A DNA stretch of 64,000 nt from Chrysomallon squamiferum (taxonomy: Eukaryota > Mollusca > Gastropoda > Neomphalida > Peltospiridae): contig CM022677.1 of the NCBI GenBank assembly GCA_012295275.1, forward strand, positions 3,913,053 through 3,977,052, written 5' to 3'. The translations under genes and the position numbers were made by a program. Below, piece after piece: positions 37,830 through 50,100 of this stretch (the first letter of the stretch is position 1; each line of letters starts with the position of its first letter). The notes under the pieces were generated by a model, which worked only from the letters and a program-made list of their open reading frames with translations, was not told the origin of the DNA and searched no databases.

Positions 37830-39190
37830 TTCTTTAACAAATACTAACTATTAACAAATACTAACCATTAATCAAATACTATTAACAAATACTAACTATT
37901 AACAAATACTAACATTTAACATACTATTAACAAAATACTAACCATTTAACAAAACTAACATTTAACAAATTAACCATTAACAAATACTAACATTTAACAA
38001 AATACTAACATTTAACAAATACTAACCATTAACAAATACAAATACTAACATTTAACAAATACTAACCATACTAACCATTAACAAATACTAACCATTAACA
38101 AATACTATTAACCATTTAACAAAAATTAACAAACTAACCATTAACAAATATATTAACATTTAACAAAATACTAACCATTAACCAAATACTAACATTTAAC
38201 AAAATAACCATTAACAAAAACTAAATTAACCAAATACTAACATTTAACAAATACTAACCATTAACAAATACTAACATTTAACAAATACTATTAACAAATA
38301 CTAACCATTAACCAAATACTAACATTTAACAAATATTAACCATTAACAAAATACTAACCATTAACCAAATACTAACATTTAACAAATACTAACCATTAAC
38401 CAAATACTAACATTTAACAAATACTAACCATTATTAACAAATACTAACCATTAACCAAATACTAACATTTAACAAATACTAACATTTAACAAATACTAAC
38501 AATTTAACAAATAACAACCATTTAACCATTAACAAATACTTTAACAAATACTAACATTTAACACTATTAAATACTAACATTTAACAAATACTAACCATTA
38601 ACCAAATACTAACATTTAACAAAAATTAACAAATATTAACATTTAACAAATACTAACCATTAACCAAATACTAACATTTAACAAATACTAACCATTAACC
38701 AAATACTAACATTTAACAAATACTATTAACAAATACTAACATTTAACAAATACTAACATTTAACAAATACTAACCATTAACCAAATACTAACATTTAACA
38801 AATACTAACCATTAACAAAATACTAACCATTAACCCAAATACATTTAACATTTAACAAATACTAACCATTTAACAAATACTAACATTTTAATACTAACAT
38901 TTAACAAATATTAAATACTAATTAACCATTAACCAAATACTAACATTTAACAAATACTAACCATTAACCAAATACTAACATTTAACAAATACTATTAATA
39001 AATACTAACCATTAACCAAATACTAACATTTAACAAATACTAACATTTAACAAATACTAACATTTAACAAATACTAACATTTTAACAAAATACTAACATT
39101 TAACAAATTTAACAACTAACATTTAACAAATACTAACATTTAACAAATACTAACATTTAACAAATACTAACATTTAACAAATACTAACTC
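37830..39190. repeat. 17/18-bp AT-rich array with TACTAAC words
   Basis: About 75 units alternate between CAAATACTAACATTTAA (17 bp) and CAAATACTAACCATTAAC (18 bp), with many deletions. The alternation gives a loose higher-order pattern. Confidence 0.93.
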
Positions 39191-39349
39191 TCACTAACAT
39201 CCCCTACGTGTACTGAACCTCACCGTGGTGTAGGGTGGCAACATTTCCAAAGGGAATGGCTAATTAGTACATTAATATAATAACATTTAATTGGTTAGAT
39301 AGATAGACAGATAGATTGATTATGATAAATAGATATACCTACATAGATA
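39191..39349. other. Short unique patch
   Basis: 39195-39260 has mixed composition (CCCTACGTGTACTGAACC, GTGGTGTAGGGTGGCAAC) that resembles the tail of a dispersed element. Not identified. Confidence 0.35.
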
Positions 39350-39545
39350 GTTACTGAAGATAGATGAACAGATGGATACATAGGGTATTGCTACTTTTTC
39401 TAATTTCAAATAGTATCATTAATTTGAAAGCCCTTTCTATTTACAGACAGACAGACAGACAGGCCAACAGAGATTAGACAGAAGTGAGTACTCAAGAATA
39501 AGTTATGAGATATACACATTTCCCTCTGGCTTTCTTACTCTATCT
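39350..39545 (+). repeat. Dispersed repeat of about 190 bp, inverted partner of 17745-17925
   Basis: Contains GAAAGCCCTTTCTAT, AGGCCAACAGAG, AAGAATAAGTTATGA and CTCTGGCTTTCTTAC in the order seen in the reverse complement of the partner. Confidence 0.75.
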
Positions 39546-39569
39546 CTCACAGAAAATATTATAGACACT

Positions 39570-41010
39570 TCTTATCCTAATTACAAAATTTTAAATATAT
39601 TTACACAATGATTACCCCCAAGAAAACCTGGATTTTCCCCAGATATAAATAATATAAAAAAGGAAAGATAAAATAATTTTTTCGTTTGGCTTTTGGTTTT
39701 TTAAATTATTTTGGTGAATTTATATATATATATATATATTTTTTTAATTTAGAAAAATTCCAATTACTCCTAATTACATAATCTTCAATTACATTTAAAT
39801 TAATTACCCCCAACAAATTCTTGATTTCCCTTGATCTAAATAATATTAAAAAAAAATGGTAAAAGAATACATATAATATATACATAATTCTAATTACCCC
39901 TAATTACATAATTTTAGATATATTTTCACAATTATAAACCCCAACAAAGCCTTGATTTCCCCTGATTTAGATAATGTAAAAAAAAAAAGAAGAAAAAAAT
40001 AAAATAAATATTTTTTTGGTTTGGATTTTGGGTTCTTTAAATTTTTTGTGAGTTTTTAAAAAAATTATATAAAAATTCTAATTACCCCTAATTACATAAT
40101 TTTAAATATATTTACATTGATTACCCCAACAAACACTTCATTTTCCCCTGATTTAAATAATATAAAAATTAGATGATTAAAAAAACACCTCTATGCACTA
40201 TCACATTATTAGAATAACCATGCACACAACAATGATAAAAACAGTGTATACTCTTATTTTAATCATCAGTGGACTGATCATTCTGAAGATGTATATCACT
40301 CAACTCTCCTCATCTTTTCATTATTTGTTTTTTATTATGTTATGAAGACAAATCTTATGGTAATTTGCATTCTTCACTTTATTAACATGAAAGTTGCAAA
40401 AAAACAAATCATTAATTTATCAGAGAAGCAGAATGTTGCAGGGTGGTACATCCTGATCCACCCAACATCTATGTCAGAACTATTTCACTTCTGCATCTTG
40501 TCTAGAAAGAGCAAGTCTCGCAGGGTGGTACATCCTGATCCACCCAACATCTATGTCAGAACTATTTCACTTCTGCATCTTGTCTAGAAAGAGCAAGTCT
40601 CACAGGGTGGTACATCCTGATCCACCCAACATCTATGTCAGAACTATTTCACTTCTGCATCTTGTCTAGAAAGAGCAAGTCTCACAGGGTGGTACATCCT
40701 GATCCACCCAACATCTATGTCAGAACTATTTCACTTCTGCATCTTGTCTAGAAAGAGCAAGTTTAGGAATGAAGGATAGCATTACAACTAATTATTCTAT
40801 ATACTGGATAAGCACAACTAACACTAATTATAAATTATTTTATGCCAGTTAAAAACAAATAAAATACATTAAAGTAAATTTTAAAAAATGGAATAAAATG
40901 ATAAAGGCGGAAAGACAAAACAAAATATGTTACTGATTAGTGAAAACATCATAGTACACATACTATATCCTTTTCTAGCTATCCAGTATTTATAAAAAAA
41001 TAAACTCCAT
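39570..41010. repeat. Segmental duplication, copy 2 (partner 30690-32290)
   Basis: Begins with the same ATTACCCC/CCTGATTTAAAT array (to about 40170), followed by the TTAGAATAACCA and CAATGATAAAAACAGTG words. It ends with GGAAAGACAAAACAAAAT, AGTGAAAACATCAT, ACTATATCCTTTTCTAGC. An 82-bp array (40439-40765) sits inside this copy only. Confidence 0.8.
40439..40765. repeat. 82-bp minisatellite, four copies
   Basis: Nearly identical units starting CAGGGTGGTACATCCTGATC and ending TCTAGAAAGAGCAAGT. Confidence 0.96.
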
Positions 41011-41056
41011 TTACTAAATATTCACCATTTACATGATGAAATAAACACTAAGTGTT

Positions 41057-41058
<2 letters not shown>

Positions 41059-41143
<85 letters not shown>
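41059..41143. repeat. (CT)n microsatellite
   Basis: About 42 perfect CT dinucleotides, the same length class as the (AG)n run at 29308. Confidence 0.98.
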
Positions 41144-41147
<4 letters not shown>

Positions 41148-41197
41148 TCCCCTTCTCTCTCTTTCTTACCTAAGAAATATATTTAATCTTAGCTTAC

Positions 41198-41898
41198 ATA
41201 GAAAGTATAAAACATTTCACTGAAATATGGAATTCCACTGTCAACATAGAATGGTCCAAACACTTTGTCATCTCCAGTTTTGTTTATTTCTGGACTTTTG
41301 TCTGGTATCATCAGTATTTCTATAAAGATAAAAAAATAAAAAATAAAAAAGATACCATTACATATGATTTACTTTTTCTTTTTTTCTTTTTTTTAAATAT
41401 GCACATTTACTTTTTGATAAATATCTCTTAAATTAATACTTATTTTTGAAAATAAAAAAATAAAAAAATATATATAAAAAAGAATTTTATAAATATCTTC
41501 ATCACCAATCTTTCGTAATAATAAAGCATAAACCAAAAACAGCTCTAAGACTGTTATCTTCCTATCTTTCTCTACACGCTCTTACGTTTACACATTCAGT
41601 ATAAACCTTAAATTATGGATTAACAAAAATCAATTTATTCACATAATTTAAAAAAAAACTATTTTGGCAATGAACCACGGAAACAGGACAACATATTTCA
41701 ATAGGTGAATCAAAAATTGCAAATAAAAACCTACCAACACACTGACTTCCACGTTTAACATGGGTTGTAGAGTTACATTGACAGGTAAAACCCCCATCTG
41801 TGTTAGAACACACCCAGCCAGGCTTACCCCCTCCACAAACAGATGGGTCAGAGCATTCACTGATATCTGTAAAACAAGAAAATATTTTGTATATCAGT

Positions 41899-41929
<31 letters not shown>

Positions 41930-44900
41930 TATTTATTTACTTAAATTAATAATTAAGTATATGGCAAATGAATGAGAAAAAAAACAGGTGTTTGCAGGTG
42001 TCATTCGTAGAATAAATGCCATATATTTGGTTATTCATTTAAATAAATGTACAAATAAATAAATAAATAAATGAAGTGAAATGAAATGTTAGTATTTAGG
42101 TTTGTCACCAAATAAAGGTGAATTTGTATATTCATTCATTCATTCGTTAATTTATTCATTTATTCATTTGTCTTTTACCTTGGTTACAGTCTGCTCCTGT
42201 CCAGCCCTGTTTACACAAACACTTATAGGACCCAGCTACATTCTGACAAAACCCGTTGGGACAAGTTCCATTTAAAGAGCATTCATCAACATCTGAAAAA
42301 AAACCCAATTTTATATTCAAATTACTGAAATGAAATAAGAAACCAAAACCCACATATTCATGCTTATTTACATAAAAAAAAAAAAAAAAAAAGAACCATT
42401 AACACAAATATAATTTACATTTCAAAATAATATTTGCATAGGTAATAATAAAATGAATAAATATGATATATTTTACAAATAATTATCTGTTAATAATTTA
42501 TAATACACAAATGAAATAAATTTGGCAGTTAACAAATTTATGAATTTAATAAATTTAAATTTGATAAATTTGTATACATTCTACAATTAATAATAAAAAT
42601 AAAGATGAATGTAACACATTTTTACACATAATAATATGAATAAATATAATATTTACATTTTGCAGTCAATATTGAAGTCTTAATAAAATGTAAAAATATC
42701 TTATTCATTTTACAGATAATAATAATTCATTACATAACTATAATCTTATAGCTGAGAACAAAAATGTATAAATAATAACAGGACTATGACAAGAAAAAAA
42801 ATAATTGTAATTTCAAAAAGGTTAAAATAAAATACAATTAACTGTTTGTATAAATTTCAAAATATAAACTTTTAAGTTTAAATACAAAATTTAAACCAAA
42901 CTATAAAGAAATAAAAATTATCTGTGGATCAAAATAATAATTAACTGAGGAGTTCAAAGAGATAAAATTTCTAAATAAAATGCTAATAAACCAGACTGAA
43001 AGAAAACAAAATAAAGATAAATGAACAAAAATACTTTAATCAAATATTTATTTTTAATTTATATATATGTATCTTTCTGTCTATCTGTCAGTTTTATTTT
43101 ATTTTATTTTATTTTATTTTATTTTATTGATTTATTTTGCTATCTGTTACTAAAATATAATTTTAAAAACATTTAAAATAAATATATATTTCATTAATGC
43201 AATAGTCAATATTAAATATTCTTTTTTCAATTACATAAACATACCTTCAGTACAGTTTACACCAGTCCATTGTTCAGTGCAGTTGCACCTGTAATTTCCA
43301 ATACCATCTATGCAACTTCCATTGTTCTTGCATGGATTTTCTTTGCAATCATCAATAGCTGAAACATTTGGGAAAACAAAATTACAGTATAAAAGTATTT
43401 TTGAAAAAATATAAATACATAATGAAGAATAAACAGAACTAAATGAATATTCAGACAATTATGAGACAAATGAATGTTTGGCTGGTAAAGTCTGCAGCTG
43501 GACAGGATCTGGTATTTCCAACTTGTTGCCTGGTGAAGTCTGCAGCTGGACAGGATCTGGTATTTCCAACTTGTTGCCTGGTGAAGTCTGCAGCTGGACA
43601 GGATCTGGTATTTCCAACTTGTTGCCTGGTGAAGTCTGCAGCTGGACAGGATCTGGTATTTCCAACTTGTTGCCTGGTGAAGTCTGCAGCTGGACAGGAT
43701 CTGGTATTTCCAACTTGTTGCCTGGTGAAGTCTGCAGCTGGACAGGATCTGGTATTTCCAACTTGTTGCCTTGGTGAAGTCTGCAGCTGGACAGGATCTG
43801 GTATTTCCAACTTGTTGCCTGGTGAAGTCTGCAGCTGGACAGGATCTGGATTTCCAACTTGTTGCCTGGTGAAGTCTGCAGCTGGACAGGATCTGGTATT
43901 TCCAACTTGTTGCCTGGTGAAGTCTGCAGCTGGACAGGATCTGGTATTTCCAACTTGTTGCCTGGTGAAGTCTGCAGCTGGACAGGATCTGGTATTTCCA
44001 ACTTGTTGCCTGGTGAAGTCTGCAGCTGGACAGGATCTGGTATTTCCAACTTGTTGCCTGGTGAAGTCTGCAGCTGGACAGGATCTGGTATTTCCAACTT
44101 GTTGCCTGGTGAAGACTTCACCCCAAGCAGCCATGATGGATACCAGTCACTGAATTCGTAAAAGCAGCAATTTCTACCATTCGTCATGAAGTGTGTCATG
44201 TTCCAATAGGTCTAGTGGTTGTCAGGGCAACCTCAGATGTTGCTGTTTGTGATGTTGATGAGGGTAGAGGACGTCTGAGTGGTCTCTGAGCTCTTGTTTT
44301 CCCACAGCACGGAGCTCTTCAATGAAGAAAGTCACTGTTCTGTGTTGTGTATCAGATACTTATCAGTGCTGTTGTGCAAGGCTAGGTCTTCAAGGACATC
44401 ACTATGCTTTGGTCATCCAGTTCTTGCCCTGTCCTTGAATCAAACAACCAATGACAGTTTGGTTAAAGCTCAGATCTCTGCCATCCTCTCTACATGATGT
44501 TTCAGTAAAATGTATACGCCAGTAATCAGCCATTTTCATTATTTCAAGCAGTCTTCAACCTGCCACAGTTTTCACAAACAAGAAGGACCATTCAGATCAC
44601 CTGTGTTAACATGTAATGGAATAAAACTCAAACTGCAAATCCATGTATGACACTTCTGTGTCTGTCTGTCAGTGTGTTGCGTAGATCTCATTTACATTAT
44701 GTGATAGAATGAACATGTTTTCCATATATGCAAATAACAACAACATAGAATTAAGAACTATGCTAACAGGCTCTATTTTGAAGAAAAAAAACTGTTATTC
44801 AGTATTGATTTGGGTGGCACTTAAATTTTGCACAGGTGTATATGACAATTTTGACAATGATACACTTTTTTGTTCTTTGGATGAAATATATATAATTTAT

Positions 44901-46875
44901 TTTATCAATTCGTTTATTGCACAAAACATTCACCATAATAGGAAGAAAAAATAATAATAACAATTAAAAAACAAATTGTTGAAAACAATTTTTAATCTGT
45001 TTGTTAATACTGTCAAATGACATTTCAACAATAAAAAAGAAAAATCATATTTTGTAGATTAGACAAAATGTATTTGTATCAACTGAAACACACTTAAAAT
45101 AGAAATAAATAATTTGTTTTCTATTTGTACACCTCAACAGAATATATATAAAATATATTTGAGCTTTTTTCTCAATAGAGGTAATTCTTCTGTTTCTGTC
45201 AATACAAGAACATTTTAATTAGATAGTATATAAAATATATTTTAATTTGAAAGTACATGAAGTATTTTTTAATTAGAAAGTATACAAAATATAATTTAAT
45301 TAGAAACAATATAAAATGTATTTTAATTAGAAACTATATAAAATAAATTCTTTGTGTGTCTATCAACATAATAACATTTCAACTAGAAAGTACATTAAAT
45401 ATATTTTGCCTGCTTTTATCCCCATATTACACTTGAACTAAAAAGTATATAAAATGTATTTTGGCTATTTGAATATACAGATACATTAACAAACTACATT
45501 TTAAAGTGTTACTAACTTTTGTCGCAGTTAACACCTTCGTAGTCAGCTGTACAGTTACAGATGTATTTTCCTGAACCTTTGGGTTCAGCATTTATACAGG
45601 TTCCGTTTACACATGGACTACTGGCACATTGATTAATATCTGTGAATACATGAATAAATGAATGAATGAAAGAATAAAACAAATAAAGAAAGGAATAAAC
45701 AAAGGAATAAAGTAACGAATGAATGAATGTGATAAAGGAAGAAAGGAAGAAACGAATACAACGAAGGAAGGAAGAAATGATTAAAGGAATTAATATTTTA
45801 CTGAATAAAAAATTAAATGAACAAATAAATAATTAAATAAATAAAATAACAAATGGTAAGAAATAAATATCTGGCAAACATAATGAATAAATAAAAAAAC
45901 AAATAAATATTTGGTTACAGTAATGAAAAATAAATAAATGGTAAGCAAACTGATAACATATTTAAAAACATTTGCAAAAATGAATAAATGAATAACTAAA
46001 TGGAAAATAAATAAATTATCTTGGTAAATTAACAGGATATATAAATTGACATATACACACACACACACTCGTGTGTATTTTTTTCATTCATTGTCTTAGT
46101 TTTTAATTTGTATTTAACTGTAAGTATGTCCTCTAAATAAAGCCTGTGTTTCTGTTAAACATTTTAAAAGATTTCAGTTCATGAAAACGAATGGTAAATC
46201 AGAGAAAACTGGCTACAGCTGCTTACTGTATTTAGTCAAATAATAATAATCTAGCCAGGTATTAACTCTCATCTGCAAACCATACCCTGCATAGCTGGGT
46301 ATAGCTACTGTACAATGCAAACGAAAAAGCTGTTCAATAAAACTATTTTAACATCTGGTGAAAACATAAATAAAATGAAAGCTATTAAGAACACAAGCTT
46401 TTTATTATATAAACAATTATTATTTTTTTTTAAATTAAATGTTTTTAAATGTTTATTTATTTATTTAGAAAACTAGTTTTGTTAATTATTATTATTATTA
46501 TTAATTTGTTATTGATTTTCGTGTGGTTTGTTGTGGGTTTTTTGTGAGGTATTATCTTCTTTTTTATCATAAAATAATTACATTACCCATTGAACAATTT
46601 TTTTTGTTGTTCAATAATATAAAAAAATAAACATGTTATGAAAAACAGTAATTCAATAAAAGCATGTTATTTAATAAATGATTTTGAAAAATAAATAAAT
46701 ATATAAAATAAAATAAAATAAAATGCCTTAAAAAAAAACTTACTTTCAGAACAATTCCTTCCTTTCCAGCCAGGGAAACATGTGGTTAAGATCATAGGGG
46801 AGTGAAACCCAATGCCATAAAAAACATGGGCTATTTTTTCTTTGGTCAACAGCAAAAAGATATGTTATATGTACC
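41198..46875 (-). CDS. EGF-like domain protein, partial
   Basis: Minus-strand exons with symmetric 1-1 phase, as expected for shuffled EGF modules: 45517-45639 (DINQCASSPCVNGTCI...), 43245-43358 (AIDDCKENPCKNNGSC), 42179-42292 (DVDECSLNGTCPNGFC), 41735-41866 (DISECSDPSVCGGG...). They are followed by 41198-41319, a 40-codon phase-compatible exon with no cysteine (VFGPFYVDSGIPYFSEMF) that I cannot assign. DVDEC and DISEC are the N-terminal signature of calcium-binding EGF domains. Upstream, 46744-46830 encodes only the end of an EGF module (TTCFPGWKGRNCSE), and 46875 is the donor of a possible cysteine-rich exon (CCFFSCICE); these two are weaker. Several N-x-S/T sites suggest a secreted or cell-surface protein. 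No signal peptide, membrane segment or stop was found, so both ends are open. It may be the ectodomain of the adjacent kinase fragment or a separate gene. Confidence 0.75.
42350..43240. other. Intron between EGF-like exons, AT-rich
   Basis: Poly-A at 42374-42392 and an ATTTT run at 43095-43128. No exon seen. Confidence 0.55.
43479..44113. repeat. 48-bp minisatellite, about 13 copies, in an EGF-gene intron
   Basis: The unit starts GGTGAAGTCTGCAGCTGGAC, then AGGATCTGGTATTTCC and AACTTGTTGCCT. Copies are almost perfect, with a one-base insertion near 43771 and a one-base loss near 43850. It is much richer in G and C than its surroundings. The large open frames on both strands come from the 16-codon period. 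Confidence 0.97.
44114..44640. other. Mixed-composition sequence beside the 48-bp array
   Basis: About 500 bases with higher GC than the surroundings. No long frame survives and no family is recognisable. It may be part of the element in which the 48-bp array arose. Confidence 0.35.
45200..45480. repeat. Degenerate AT-rich tandem repeat, about 30-bp unit
   Basis: AATTAGAAAGTATATAAAAT and variants recur about seven times in the intron upstream of the exon at 45517. Confidence 0.7.
45650..46060. repeat. GAATAAAT-type low-complexity tract
   Basis: Imperfect GAATGAATAAAT/AAATAAAT repeats. The hydrophobic minus-strand frame is an artefact. Confidence 0.7.
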
Positions 46876-47140
46876 TTCACATATACAGGAAAAGAAACAG
46901 CACAGTGAATCACTGGCTAGAATGGGAAAAATCTCTTGATAGAGTACTGATTTACCTCAACTCAGAAAATTTTACAGATTGATAAAAAAAAATTGGTAAG
47001 TTTAATTAGAAGTTACATATTAATTTATAAAACGAAGCTAAATAAGAGAAGACAAAAAAGAGATAATAATATCAATAACATAGTGTTTTATAAACAGACA
47101 GCTATGTGTGTGTTATGAAGTAGTAGTGAGATGTACTCAC

Positions 47141-50100
47141 CTCAATGTAGGCTATGGACAGTGTTCTGCAGTAGTAGGCCTGGCTGTCATTGCGTGCTGT
47201 GAATGGATCTTTACCAGCGACTGTCTGTTCTTGAAGTCTCTGTGCACTTTCCACCAACAGATAACAAACCAGCCACTTGTAAGCATCCAGTATCACTACA
47301 AAATAATGTTAACCTGTAGTTGTATTTTTAACACGACATGGAAGATATATATATTCACGAAACATCATTCAATTCTAAAAAAGTTCCTTTTAACCATCTT
47401 CTCTGAAACAAAAGCAGTGCCACTGGTATTACTTTGCATGTTGTAACCAGACTAGTGAAAGAGATTTAAACATATACTTGATCAAATATTTTACTATCTG
47501 TCTAAGTTTTAATAAATGATTTCTAACCTGATGGTTTCAGACAGTCAGACATCATTTTACAGGTAAACTTGGACTGCAGAATCTGGTCTAAGTTACCCAG
47601 AAAGTAAACACTGTTTAGAGGTGTTTCTAAAGGCTGTCCTGAATATTAAGAAATAAATAAACATAATTATATCAATCTATCAGGAAAAAATACAGATTAA
47701 AACAGTGGCATGAGAATTCAGTATTTCATTCCAAAACATTCTTATAAAAAAAGAAAAAAAAAATTATTATGTGTGATGCATTGATTTGTGTACAAACATG
47801 TTTAAATTGAAACTACAGCATAAGCTACTCTTAATTAAACCGCAGCAAGGAATCTTTTACACAGATTCTTCAACAGTAAGAAAGGAATAAATGTTTTATT
47901 TACTAAGGCTTTTAACACATTCTTAATCTTAGGTTTCTGTATAAATCATTATACACATAATTCAGGTCCATACAGATAATGAGAGAGAAAACATGATGAA
48001 ACCACCCAGCAAGCTACTCTTTTTTTACCACCAGCCAAATATCATTTTGCTATATTTAAAAAAACACATGTGATGATCTCTGAGAAGCATTCTAAAGAAG
48101 ACTAGCCAATTGACTAATCAACATTTAGGTGAGACTTCAACCATTAACTGAGTATTTGTGTATTTAATTTACAATACAGTAAATACTACAAACCTTTTTT
48201 CAGTTTAGCCTCATCCAGCATGCCTAACAGATAGTTGCTGGTCTGTTGTAGTATGACGTTGTTGTCACCCTCGTACGTCAAGTTAGGATCATTGTCATTT
48301 CTCAAATCACCCAGTCGGCTAACTGCACAAAATAAAACATAAAGTAAAAATACAAATACTTACTGAAGGAACAAAATAAATGTAAACAATACTATGAAAT
48401 GGTAAGTTATAAAATAAAAATTAAAAATCATACTGTTTACGCTGGGGTTTTTTCATAACAGAGAGAGATATACACCCTAAAGAAATTTACTTAATTTGGA
48501 ATTTATTAATTAAAAATTAAAAAATCAGATTGAAAGTTAATAGTGACCTTTTAAGTACCCATGACCACCGCAAGCCTCTCTGCATTCCTGAATTCCATCT
48601 CTCGCTAGCCAGCCAGAGACAGGTTTACTAGCACACGACAAAGCATGGATCTCACGCCCCAGTTCCGCCTGATAAAACAAGTTAGCGAACTGTAACGTTA
48701 CTTGTTAGTGTACTTAATAATAAAAATAATTATTAATTGTTTAAAATATTATTTAACCTTCCTTGTAGTAAATTTTGTCATGCTGCAACTTGCAGATTCT
48801 TTTATTCAGAATAATACCTCACATTAAGATCATGATAAAATTTAAATCTTTCTCTACAATATCTTTATATGTTTAATGAAAAATGTGTTCATACTCTTAA
48901 TATTCTTACTGTTATTATTCTTGACTGAAATATTTCACAGCAACCAACTACAGTTACCCTTTAACCCACAAATACTGAACTTACATCTATATTTAATGTT
49001 TATAAAAGAAGAAATGAAGTTCATGTAGTTTGGTTTTACTTTTTGATGTCATGTTTACATGCAGGTATTAGTGTGTAAGTTTATGTACACATCAAAATCA
49101 AAAAGTTTAATCATCTGACCTGTCTGTCACTTGTGTCTCCAATCATCATCCCAATTCTTAAAGAAACATAGTCTAAGAAGAACGTGTGTGTGTAGTGTAA
49201 TATCCCATATGTCGCTGCCAAGTAGGGAAGAATACGCCATTGCTAAAACAAACAAAAAAAGAAAAAAAAAGAGAAGAAAGATAACATTCAAAATGTAGTG
49301 ATGAAAGTGAGTGAAAAAATAAATAAAGAAAAGTATTTTTCTTATTTCTGTCAATGTAACTATATAGTCTGGTTAATGATTATCTAACTAATACAACTAC
49401 TCCTTAAAGAAGATGACTAGCAAAAGTAGCCTAAAGTTTATCCCAGATTAACAGAAATTATTTTTATTTTTATACTGAACATACAGCTTTTTCTGGCTTT
49501 TTTTCTTTGTAAACCTGTTTCTAATTCTTTATATAAATGAAAAACTTTAACAAAATTTTTTACAATAGTGGTACTTTAACCACTTAATAATTTAACATCA
49601 TTAGTTTTCTTATCACCAAGAGTTATGTATCCAGATACAACCTATCATTAATCATAAACTGTTACAGATATTTTACAGTGGTGTATATCTATACCTGTAG
49701 CTGGTACTCCAGGATTGGAATTTCTTTGTCTGCTGGTCCAAACTGCTGCTGTACAGCTGAGTAGTGGACAGCAATAACCAGAGCGACTGACAGGTTGATG
49801 TTACAGTTCCCTGTGATACCCACTCGTCCTGCAGACAGTGCTCCCAGCGAGGCTCCGAACCTCTTCTTAGCATCCTGAAATATTAAACAAATAAACATTT
49901 AACTGTTAGAATAATACATAAACATTTAACTGTTAGAATAATAAATAAATATTTAACTATTAGAATAATAATTAAACATTTAACTATGAGAATAATAAAT
50001 AAAATTTAACTGTTAAAATAATATATACATATTTAACTATTAGAATAATAAATAAATATTTAATTATTAGAATAATAAATAAAATTTAACTGTTAGAATA

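Noticed and set aside
43443-44199. Overlapping frames of about 230-246 codons on both strands
   Set aside because: Produced by the 48-base period. They are open in several frames at once and interrupted only by array indels.
44114-44520. Mixed-composition sequence suspected to be a transposon coding remnant
   Set aside because: No frame longer than about 70 codons and no recognisable transposase or reverse transcriptase motif.
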